Assembly: GCA_029780415.1 (NCBI GenBank)
Contig: JAKOYN010000064.1
Location: 1-31,018 of the forward strand
Direction: 5' to 3'
From: RXIX01 sp003989075
GTDB taxonomy: Bacteria > Pseudomonadota > Gammaproteobacteria > Competibacterales > Competibacteraceae
DNA length: 31,018 nt
Shown piece after piece: positions 16,377 to 22,800 of the stretch. Numbering within the stretch: position 1 is the first letter of the stretch; every line of letters begins with the position of its first letter. Position numbers and translations under genes: made by a program. The notes under the pieces are model-generated. The model was not told where the DNA came from, searched no databases, and worked only from the letters and a program-made list of their open reading frames with translations.

Positions 16377-16406
16377 TTGCGAATCGCCAGGAAAGTGCGC
16401 TAGAGT
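16377..16406 (+). promoter_or_regulatory. Possible sigma-70 promoter of the leuA leader
   Basis: TTGCGA (16377-16382) and TAGAGT (16401-16406) are spaced by 18 bases. This is the best -35/-10 pair I can find in the 387-base stretch ahead of leuA. It would give a leader RNA of about 340 bases. The match is moderate. Confidence 0.35.
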
Positions 16407-16445
16407 AATTTCGTTATGTATACGCAATCCCATGAACGGTTTGAA

Positions 16446-16646
16446 CTGCGACTGAGTCACCCGGCCTCCTGAAGGAGCGCCGGGGTCCGCTGTCGCCGTT
16501 TCCATGCCAAACCGTTTTGAGGATTGCTCCGCGTGTCCATACCCTGCCAGATCTCTGTTTCCCCGCTCATCCGTCACGTGATTCGCGGCACTGACCGCAT
16601 CGTCATCGCCGGTTTTTTCTCTCTCGCCCTGCTGCGACTAAGTCAC
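16446..16646 (+). repeat. Spaced direct repeat CTGCGACT(G/A)AGTCAC in the leuA leader
   Basis: The 15-base element occurs at 16446-16460 and 16632-16646 with one mismatch. Its core GACT-N-AGTC is itself a dyad. The first copy runs directly into a stable hairpin; the second lies 15 bases before another hairpin. In both places it is read as (L)RLSH in a short open frame ending nearby. The first frame is ATG 16416 to TGA 16470-16472, 18 residues, with no good ribosome site. It could be an operator pair or a duplicated leader element. Confidence 0.5.
16460..16484 (+). promoter_or_regulatory. Stable hairpin in the leuA leader
   Basis: CCCGGC and CTCC pair with GGAG and GCCGGG, with one bulged C and a TGAA loop: 10 pairs in 25 bases. 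It has no T-tract, so it is not a simple terminator. It begins at the end of the first repeat copy and covers the stop of the 18-codon mini-frame. Confidence 0.5.
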
Positions 16647-16661
16647 GGTCGCTGGGCCTAG
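16533..16661 (+). CDS. Candidate leu leader peptide
   Basis: A 42-codon frame from GTG (16533) to TAG (16661), with GAGGA 9 bases upstream. Near its end it reads FFSLALLRLSHGRWA, with four Leu in six residues (codons CTC, CTG, CTG, CTA). The stop codon abuts a GC-rich hairpin, and leuA starts 90 bases later. That arrangement is what ribosome-mediated attenuation of a leucine operon requires. The Leu run is less dense than in E. coli leuL, so chance cannot be excluded. Confidence 0.45.
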   Translation: MSIPCQISVSPLIRHVIRGTDRIVIAGFFSLALLRLSHGRWA

Positions 16662-16678
16662 CGGCTGCCCGGCGGCCG
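16662..16678 (+). terminator. Hairpin after the leader frame, possible attenuator
   Basis: CGGCTGC (16662-16668) and GCGGCCG (16672-16678) form a 7-bp stem with one G-T pair around a CCG loop. It is followed at a short distance by a T-rich stretch (CCTTAATTCATTTT). The upstream arm can alternatively pair with the end of the leader frame (GTCGCT with AGCGGC), so mutually exclusive structures are possible. Confidence 0.4.
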
Positions 16679-16750
16679 TAGCGCGCCGCACCTTAATTCA
16701 TTTTGCACAACCCCCGTGCCTTCATGACGCCATGCGAGAGGATTAAACCG

Positions 16751-18496
16751 ATGCAACGCGACGCGACCCGTAAATACCGTCCCTTCCCGCCCGTAGCCCT
16801 GCCGGACCGGCAATGGCCGGCGCGCAGCCTGAGCCACGCGCCGCGCTGGTGCAGTTCCGATCTGCGCGATGGCAATCAGGCCCTGATCGAGCCAATGGAC
16901 GCCGAACGCAAGCAGCGCTATTTCCAGTTGCTGGTGCGCATGGGCTTCAAGGACATTGAAGTCGCCTTCCCTTCCGCCTCGCAGACCGATTTCGACTTTG
17001 TGCGCGGCCTGATCGAAAGCGGTCAGGTGCCGGATGATGTTGCGCTGCAGGTCCTGACCCAGGCGCGCGAGGATCTGATCCGCCGCACCTTTGCCAGCCT
17101 GAAAGGGGCCAGGCGCGCCATTGCCCATCTGTATAACGCCACCGCGCCGCTGTTTCGCGAGGTGGTGTTTGGTCTTGATCGCAGCGGGCTGATTGCACTG
17201 GCCCGCCACGGCGCGCAGCTGTTCGCTGAATGTGCCGCTGCGCAACCGGATACCGCCTGGACATTTGAATATTCGCCGGAAACCTTCAGCTTCACCGAGC
17301 TCGACTTCGCTCTGGAGGTCTGCGAGGCGGTGCTGGATATCTGGCAGCCGACCGCAGCGCAACCGGTGATTCTTAACCTGCCGGCGACGGTTGAGGTGGC
17401 GACGCCGAACGTGTACGCCGACCAGATCGAGTGGTTCTGCCGCCACCTGTCCCGCCGCGACGCGGTCATCATTAGCGTCCATCCGCATAACGATCGCGGC
17501 ACCGCCGTTGCCGCTGCTGAACTGGCCCTGCTGGCCGGTGCGGACCGGGTCGAAGGCTGCCTGTTTGGCAATGGCGAGCGCACCGGCAATGTTGATCTGG
17601 TCACGCTCGGCCTGAATCTCTACAGCCAGGGCATTGACCCGGGCCTGGATTTTTCGATGCTGGATGACATCGTGCGCACCGCCGAATACTGCAACCAGAT
17701 TCCGGTGCACCCACGTCATCCCTATGCGGGCGATCTGGTGTTCACCGCCTTTTCCGGTTCGCATCAGGACGCGATCAGGAAAGGCTTTGCCGCGCAGCAG
17801 CAGCGGCAGGCGAGCGGCGATACACACTGGCAGGTCCCCTATCTGCCCGTTGATCCACTCGATCTTGGCCGCAGCTACGAAGCAGTGATCCGGGTCAACA
17901 GCCAGTCTGGCAAGGGCGGCATTGCCTACCTGCTGGAGAAGGACCACGGCTTGCGCCTGCCGCGGCGCCTGCAGATCGAATTCAGCCGTCAGGTGCAGCT
18001 GATCGCCGATGCCACCGGCAAGGAGCTGAATTCGACCGATCTGTGGACCGCGTTCCAGACCGAGTACCTGGATATGGATGGAGCGCTGCGCTTCGTCGAG
18101 CACCGCAGCACGCCCGACAATCATGCCAGCGGCACGCGCAAGCTGAGCGCCACCATTCGCGATCAGGGCCGCGAGTACCTGATTGCCGGACGTGGCAACG
18201 GCCCGATCGATGCCTTTGTCGATGCGCTCAACCAGCATTGTGGACTGGAACTGCGCGTGATCGACTACCACGAGCACGCGATCAGCGCCGGTGCCGATGC
18301 CCGCGCCGTGTCCTATGTCGAGCTGCGCCTCGGCGATGCACCGGCGCTGTTCGGGGTCGGCATTGACAGCAACATCGTCAGCGCCTCGCTGCATGCGGTC
18401 GTCAGCGCCACCAATCGCGCCCTGCGCCAGCGTGCCGGGGCGGCAGATACCGCTGATCCCACACCGACGCGCCGGGCTGTCGGCGCTGATCACTGA
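16751..18496 (+). CDS. leuA: 2-isopropylmalate synthase
   Basis: The first committed enzyme of leucine synthesis: acetyl-CoA plus 2-ketoisovalerate gives 2-isopropylmalate. The 581-residue protein belongs to the longer LeuA form (as in yeast and actinobacteria), recognised by CSSDLRDGNQALIEPM near residue 40 and MGFKDIEVAFPSASQTDFDFVR. The TIM barrel holds the metal motif HPHNDRG and GCLFGNGERTGNVDLVTL. A linker and the C-terminal LeuA dimer domain, which carries leucine feedback inhibition, follow from about residue 430. The ATG at 16751 has GAGGA 8 bases upstream; the frame is open to 16703 without a ribosome site. No other leu gene is adjacent. Confidence 0.96.
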   Translation: MQRDATRKYRPFPPVALPDRQWPARSLSHAPRWCSSDLRDGNQALIEPMDAERKQRYFQLLVRMGFKDIEVAFPSASQTDFDFVRGLIESGQVPDDVALQVLTQAREDLIRRTFASLKGARRAIAHLYNATAPLFREVVFGLDRSGLIALARHGAQLFAECAAAQPDTAWTFEYSPETFSFTELDFALEVCEAVLDIWQPTAAQPVILNLPATVEVATPNVYADQIEWFCRHLSRRDAVIISVHPHNDRGTAVAAAELALLAGADRVEGCLFGNGERTGNVDLVTLGLNLYSQGIDPGLDFSMLDDIVRTAEYCNQIPVHPRHPYAGDLVFTAFSGSHQDAIRKGFAAQQQRQASGDTHWQVPYLPVDPLDLGRSYEAVIRVNSQSGKGGIAYLLEKDHGLRLPRRLQIEFSRQVQLIADATGKELNSTDLWTAFQTEYLDMDGALRFVEHRSTPDNHASGTRKLSATIRDQGREYLIAGRGNGPIDAFVDALNQHCGLELRVIDYHEHAISAGADARAVSYVELRLGDAPALFGVGIDSNIVSASLHAVVSATNRALRQRAGAADTADPTPTRRAVGADH

Positions 18497-18509
18497 ACTT
18501 TGAACCAGG

Positions 18510-19526
18510 CTAGCGCCAGCCGGCCTGCTGAAAAATGCGCTGTACTGCGTCCGGCTGCTGGCCGGGCGCGGCCAGGCCATGCAAATCAGCCTTGAATGCG
18601 CCCAAGTCCACCAGGTTGCCGGGCAATGGAATGCCCAGACCCACCGGATACTCGTCCATCGCCACCGCCAGACGCTGCTGCATGGCTTCATCAGCCATGA
18701 ACAGCAGGAAGCGCTGCGCGGCCTCAGGCTGGCGGGCCTGGCGGAGAATAGCCACAGCGCTCAGGTTGAGGACCGCACCCCAGCCCTCCTGATCGGGCCA
18801 GACCATGCCCAGTTGCCGGGCTGCCACCTGCTCGTCGATGCGCTCCGATAACCGCAGATGTGCGTAATGGGACATGTCGGCCAGTGCTACATCGCAGATG
18901 CCGGCAATCAGCGCTGGCAGCGGATCGCGGTCCTCAGGCGGGCGCGCCAGATTTGCCATGATGCCCCGCGCCCATTCTACAGTGCGCTCGTTACCCCAGC
19001 GCGCCAGCAGCACTGCAACCAGCAGGCGGCTATCGGGATGAGCTGCCGTGCGCACACACAGGCGGCCATGCCATTGCGGTTCCGCCAGCGCTTCATAGCT
19101 GGACAACTCAGCCGCCAGCACCCGCGCCCGCACATACAGCAGGACCCGGGCACGCAGGCTCAGGCCATACCAGTATCCACCCGGATCGCGGTACGACGCC
19201 GGTACGCGACTGCGCAGCAGCGGCACATCCAGCGCCCGCAGCATACCGGCCGCCTGCAAGCCGCGCAGCAGGCCCAGATCGCTCAGCCACACCATATCGG
19301 CCTGCGGTGCCCCATCAGTCGCACACAGATGCTCCGCCAGCCGGTCCGGCGCATCCTGCACATAGCGGATCGTATCACCGCTTTCCTGCGTAAAACGGTC
19401 CAGCAGCGGTTGCAACCGCGCCTGCTCCAGGCTGCCACATACCACCACCTCAACCGCCCCCAGCGGCGCGGCCACGCCCAGCAGCAGCACCAGCAGCAGC
19501 AACCGCCCGGCATGCACCGCCTTCAC
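18510..19526 (-). CDS. Extracellular solute-binding protein (ABC type)
   Basis: A 338-residue periplasmic binding protein of the type 2 fold, similar to Fe3+, thiamine and spermidine binders. The signal peptide (MKAVHAGRLLLLVLLLGVAAPLGA) is followed by VEVVVCGSLEQARLQPLLDRFTQESGDTIRYV, DMVWLSDLGLLRGLQAAGML and the hinge region YWYGLSLRARVLLYVRARV. The ligand cannot be read. I place the start at the GTG at 19526: it sits in a GTGA overlap with the upstream stop and has GGAGG 7 bases before it, while the open frame to 19544 lacks a site. No permease or ATPase is nearby; its partner is the sensor gene. It converges on leuA with a 13-base gap. Confidence 0.85.
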   Translation of the reverse strand: MKAVHAGRLLLLVLLLGVAAPLGAVEVVVCGSLEQARLQPLLDRFTQESGDTIRYVQDAPDRLAEHLCATDGAPQADMVWLSDLGLLRGLQAAGMLRALDVPLLRSRVPASYRDPGGYWYGLSLRARVLLYVRARVLAAELSSYEALAEPQWHGRLCVRTAAHPDSRLLVAVLLARWGNERTVEWARGIMANLARPPEDRDPLPALIAGICDVALADMSHYAHLRLSERIDEQVAARQLGMVWPDQEGWGAVLNLSAVAILRQARQPEAAQRFLLFMADEAMQQRLAVAMDEYPVGLGIPLPGNLVDLGAFKADLHGLAAPGQQPDAVQRIFQQAGWR

Positions 19527-21031
19527 AAGGACACCTCCACGCATTCCTCATCCAGGGTCGGCGCGACCACCACATCCCCGTGCTCCTGCGCTTCGCGCAA
19601 GCGCTCGGTCGCCCGCCCGATCAGGCGGTCCATGGCCTCGGGCGGCCGGTAATAGGCAATCCCGGCACTGACCGTCAGGACCAACGCACGCAGACCACCT
19701 TCGAAACGCAGGGCCTGTACCCGCCGCCGCATCCGTTCGGCCATCGGGCGCACATCATCGCCCGGGTGCACCGCCAGCACCGCCATGAAGCGGTCACCGT
19801 CCAGGCGAATCGGCACATCACCCACCCGCAACTCGCCGCGCAAGGCATCCGCCACCGCCAGCAGCACCTTGTTACCAACGGAATGGCCGTAAATCTGGTT
19901 GACACGCGCAAAGGCATCAATGCCGAAAATCACCACCGCCGTACCATTGACCGGTCCGCGGTGATAGCGCTGCAACAGCATGCTATCGGTATTGACCAGA
20001 TAGTGACGGTTATACAGGCCGGTCAAGGCATCGGTCACCGTTGCCTCGCGCAAGACACGGCGATCGCCATAACGCTGCAGCAGGTAGAGCAGCACCAGCA
20101 GCACTGCCAATCCGCCCAGCCCGACCAACAGCAGAGCGTGCCATTGTTCCTGCCACACCCGGTCAAGCCGGATCAGGGTCTGCACCTGCCAGCCGTTTTC
20201 CGGCAGCAGAGCGGCTTGCACCATATAGCGCCTGGTGGATGTCGGCGTGACGGTCAGATCAACCAGGGCCGTGGTGTCGCTCCAGGCTTGCCTCGCCACT
20301 GCCAGTGCCTGCAGCGACGCACCTTCGAACTGGCGATCACGGACAATCTGCTCCTGAATCCGGGCTTCCAGGGACTGTAACAGGCGAAACAGCCAATCTG
20401 CCTGGCTGGCCATGAACACCACACCATGATGGTCCGCGACCAGCACATCCACATCACCATCGGACGACAGGGTGGCTTCGGCCAGATTCAGCTTGAGCAT
20501 CACCACGCCCAGCACCCGCTCACCCTCCATGACCCGCGCGCCCAGGTAATAACCCAGGACATTGGACGTGATGCCCTTGGCCACATAGCGGCTCGGGTGA
20601 CCGCTCAGTACCTGGCGGAAGTAAGAACGAAAGCCATAATTCTTGCCGACAAAGCTGGATGGGGAACGCCAGTTGCTGGCGGCCAGCGTCCAGCCTTGCG
20701 GGTCCATCAGGTAGATGACGCTATCGGGCAGATCGCCGGCCAGCCGTTCCAGATAGTCGTTCGCCGCGCGCACCTGTAGCGGCGTGCCGGTTCTAGCGCG
20801 CAGCAGATCACGCACCCGATCATCCTCGGCCAGGATGCCGGGCAGCACCTCGTAGCCGTTCAGCATGTTCACCAATTGCCGGGTATAGTGCCTGAGGTGC
20901 TCAGCGCCCTTGCGCTCGAGATACTGCAAGCTCTGCTGCTCGCTCCAGGTGGCAGTCAGCCACAGCAGCGGCAGCATCACGCCTACGCTGAACAACGCGG
21001 CCACCCAGCGCTGTAAGCGAGATGAAGTCAT
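19523..21031 (-). CDS. Membrane sensor with Cache domain and degenerate GGDEF (I-site kept)
   Basis: A 502-residue inner-membrane protein: helix at about 9-26, a periplasmic double-Cache-type domain resembling DctB sensors (IYLMDPQGWTLAASNWRSPSSFVGKNYGFRSYF), a second helix at about 298-318, then a GGDEF domain. The signature is DGDRF (411-415) instead of GGDEF. The metal-binding Asp of the DIDxFK motif is Gly (FGIDAF), and the later IND and GD residues are NQ and GN, so cyclase activity is unlikely. The inhibitory-site RxxD (RVGD, 402-405) lies exactly five residues before the signature, as in c-di-GMP-binding GGDEF domains. It probably senses a ligand and binds c-di-GMP. The ATG at 21031 is preferred; a GTG at 21064 is possible. 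It is coupled to the solute-binding protein by a GTGA overlap. Confidence 0.87.
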   Translation of the reverse strand: MTSSRLQRWVAALFSVGVMLPLLWLTATWSEQQSLQYLERKGAEHLRHYTRQLVNMLNGYEVLPGILAEDDRVRDLLRARTGTPLQVRAANDYLERLAGDLPDSVIYLMDPQGWTLAASNWRSPSSFVGKNYGFRSYFRQVLSGHPSRYVAKGITSNVLGYYLGARVMEGERVLGVVMLKLNLAEATLSSDGDVDVLVADHHGVVFMASQADWLFRLLQSLEARIQEQIVRDRQFEGASLQALAVARQAWSDTTALVDLTVTPTSTRRYMVQAALLPENGWQVQTLIRLDRVWQEQWHALLLVGLGGLAVLLVLLYLLQRYGDRRVLREATVTDALTGLYNRHYLVNTDSMLLQRYHRGPVNGTAVVIFGIDAFARVNQIYGHSVGNKVLLAVADALRGELRVGDVPIRLDGDRFMAVLAVHPGDDVRPMAERMRRRVQALRFEGGLRALVLTVSAGIAYYRPPEAMDRLIGRATERLREAQEHGDVVVAPTLDEECVEVSL

Positions 21032-21245
21032 GGTTCGACAGCAGGATAGAACGTGCAAAGCCACCCTCTTTCGGGGGGTTATTTAGAAACAGTTTTGGAA
21101 ATATAACAGATTGCTAATATTTTGGAGCATTCGGTTATGACAGTGCACCGGGGCCAGCCGTGCAAAACAAGCATCGCTCATCAGGCCGGCCGCTGACCGC
21201 AGTCCGGCTGAACGCACCGCTACCGGTTTCCACAGGAGTCATGCC

Positions 21246-21497
21246 ATGCAGCGCAGCGATATCCCGTCTCTTCTGATTTCCCTGGGCATCTCCGGCCTGC
21301 TGCTCTGGGGCCTGGTGTACTTCGTCAGCACATGGTGGGGCCGCTTTCCGAAGGTCGTCTCCCTGCTGATTTTCATTCTGCTGGCGGTGATGGTCATCGG
21401 CTATCCGATCTATGCCCTGGCGCGCTGGTCGGATCGCTATCTGGCGCGACTGCGTGCGGCCCGCGAGCAGGGCCCCGAGCACCGGGAGCCGGATTGA
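21246..21497 (+). CDS. Small hypothetical membrane protein, two helices
   Basis: An 83-residue protein with two hydrophobic helices (about residues 8-27 and 36-57) and a basic, polar C-terminal tail (RYLARLRAAREQGPEHREPD). AGGAG lies 7 bases before the ATG. No family recognised. It lies 45 bases upstream of mtfA and is likely co-transcribed. The AT-rich stretch at 21079-21130 between this gene and the divergent sensor gene probably carries promoters for both directions, but I cannot fix their elements. Confidence 0.72.
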   Translation: MQRSDIPSLLISLGISGLLLWGLVYFVSTWWGRFPKVVSLLIFILLAVMVIGYPIYALARWSDRYLARLRAAREQGPEHREPD

Positions 21498-21542
21498 CCA
21501 CACCACCCGATCGTCCTTGCGCCCGCACTCTGGATAAGGCCG

Positions 21543-22361
21543 ATGTTTGACTTCCTGCGCTACTGGCATCGCCGCCGTGCTGCTGCCCATATCGGTGCGG
21601 CCGAATGGCGGGCTACGGTTGCCAACCTGCCGCTGCTGGATGGGCTGAGCACGGCGGAACTGGAACAACTGCGCGAACTGGCCTGCCGCTTCCTGGACGA
21701 AAAGAACCTGGAGCCGGCTGGTGGTCTGGAACTGGCACCGGAAATGGGCCCACTGATCGCCGCCCAGGCCTGCCTGCCGATCCTGCATCTCGGCCTGGAT
21801 TACTACCGGGGCTGGTACTCGCTGATTCTCTATCCCGAGGGCTTTCTCGCCCACCACGAATACACCGACGCCGACGGTCTGGTGCATAAGGTGCACCGGC
21901 CGCTGATTGGCGAGGCTTGGGAGAACGGCCCGGTGATCCTGTCCTGGGCCGATATCCTCGATACCCTGGACGAGCCGGGTCTGAACGTGGTGATCCATGA
22001 AATGGCCCACAAGCTGGACATGCTCAACGGCGCGGTCAACGGCATGCCGCCCCTGCATCGCGACATGCGCGTCGACCGCTGGAGCCGCAGCTTCAACCGC
22101 GCCTATCGCCATCTGTGCCGGCAGGTGGATAGCGGCCAGGCTACGGCGCTTGATCCCTACGCTGCCGAGAGTCCCGCTGAGTTCCTGGCCGTAGCCAGCG
22201 AGCTGTTCTTCACCATGCCGGGGACACTGGCGACGACCTATCCTGCGGTCTACCGGCAACTGGCCGCCTTTTACCGGCAGGATCCGCTGGCACGCTTCAT
22301 GGCCTGCGGTCGCCTGCCAGCCGCTCCCGTCCCTGCTGGTCCAGAACCCGAATACGACTGA
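21543..22361 (+). CDS. mtfA: Zinc-dependent peptidase MtfA family
   Basis: A 272-residue cytoplasmic metallopeptidase. In E. coli, MtfA titrates the Mlc repressor and so affects the glucose PTS. The zinc site HEMAH (His152, Glu153, His156) is clear in VVIHEMAHKLDMLNG, and the third ligand is expected in AESPAEFLAVASELFF (probably Glu213). The WYSLILYPEGF and HRPLIGEAWENGPVILSW segments are typical of the family. The ATG at 21543 follows AAGGCCG. Its last 65 bases overlap the end of the convergent PrcB-type gene. Confidence 0.93.
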   Translation: MFDFLRYWHRRRAAAHIGAAEWRATVANLPLLDGLSTAELEQLRELACRFLDEKNLEPAGGLELAPEMGPLIAAQACLPILHLGLDYYRGWYSLILYPEGFLAHHEYTDADGLVHKVHRPLIGEAWENGPVILSWADILDTLDEPGLNVVIHEMAHKLDMLNGAVNGMPPLHRDMRVDRWSRSFNRAYRHLCRQVDSGQATALDPYAAESPAEFLAVASELFFTMPGTLATTYPAVYRQLAAFYRQDPLARFMACGRLPAAPVPAGPEPEYD

Positions 22362-22800
22362 AGGCCGCCGCCGGCACGCGCAGCAACAGGCAGGGACTGC
22401 TCAGCACCTGCGCCTGCGCATAGCCCGGCGCCGGTTCCTGCCAGTCCACCTGCAGGGTCAGCACACCATCGGCAACGTGTGCATCCGGTTCGGCCAGCCG
22501 CAGGACGTAACCGGCCGAGGACCGCGCGCCCATCGCCACCAGCAATACCCCGGCGCGGCTGAAATCCACCACCGGCAGCGGCGACGGATTCATCCAGGCG
22601 CTGGTAAGCTGCTGATAGCGTTGCCGCCAGGCCACTGGATCATCGATCCAGGTCAAGCCGGGTTGGCTGACGCCCAGGCACTGGGCGTTGCCATACAGCA
22701 GCGTGACCGGCAGTGCGGCATCACCCGCGTGACCCGCACCGCCAGCACAGCCTGCCGCCAGCAGCGCGGCCAGCAGACCCGGTGCAAGCACCCGTTTCAC
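22297..22800 (-). CDS. PrcB-type lipoprotein (protease-complex associated)
   Basis: A 167-residue lipoprotein. The signal peptide MKRVLAPGLLAALLAAGC ends with lipidated Cys18. The C-terminal part resembles the PrcB_C domain: a strand around VVDFSRAGVLLVAMG, then SAGYVLRLAEPD, LTLQVDWQEPAPGYAQAQVLSSPCLLLRVP. In Treponema, PrcB is part of the dentilisin complex with a subtilisin-like protease. Here the gene starts at a GTG overlapping the stop of an S8 protease gene (GTGA), so the two are made together. A role in maturation, anchoring or inhibition of the protease is likely. Its 3' end overlaps mtfA by 65 bases. Confidence 0.82.
   Translation of the reverse strand: MKRVLAPGLLAALLAAGCAGGAGHAGDAALPVTLLYGNAQCLGVSQPGLTWIDDPVAWRQRYQQLTSAWMNPSPLPVVDFSRAGVLLVAMGARSSAGYVLRLAEPDAHVADGVLTLQVDWQEPAPGYAQAQVLSSPCLLLRVPAAAFSRIRVLDQQGRERLAGDRRP

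Noticed and set aside
16658..18691. A 677-codon open frame on the minus strand opposite leuA
   Set aside because: It is the antisense of a secure leuA gene in GC-rich DNA; its protein is low in recognisable motifs and has no ribosome site.
19523..21031. Annotation as an active diguanylate cyclase
   Set aside because: GGDEF is DGDRF and the first metal-binding Asp is Gly; activity is unlikely.
21137..21193. An 18-codon ATG frame in the sensor/membrane-protein gap
   Set aside because: No ribosome site, no composition bias and no conserved context.
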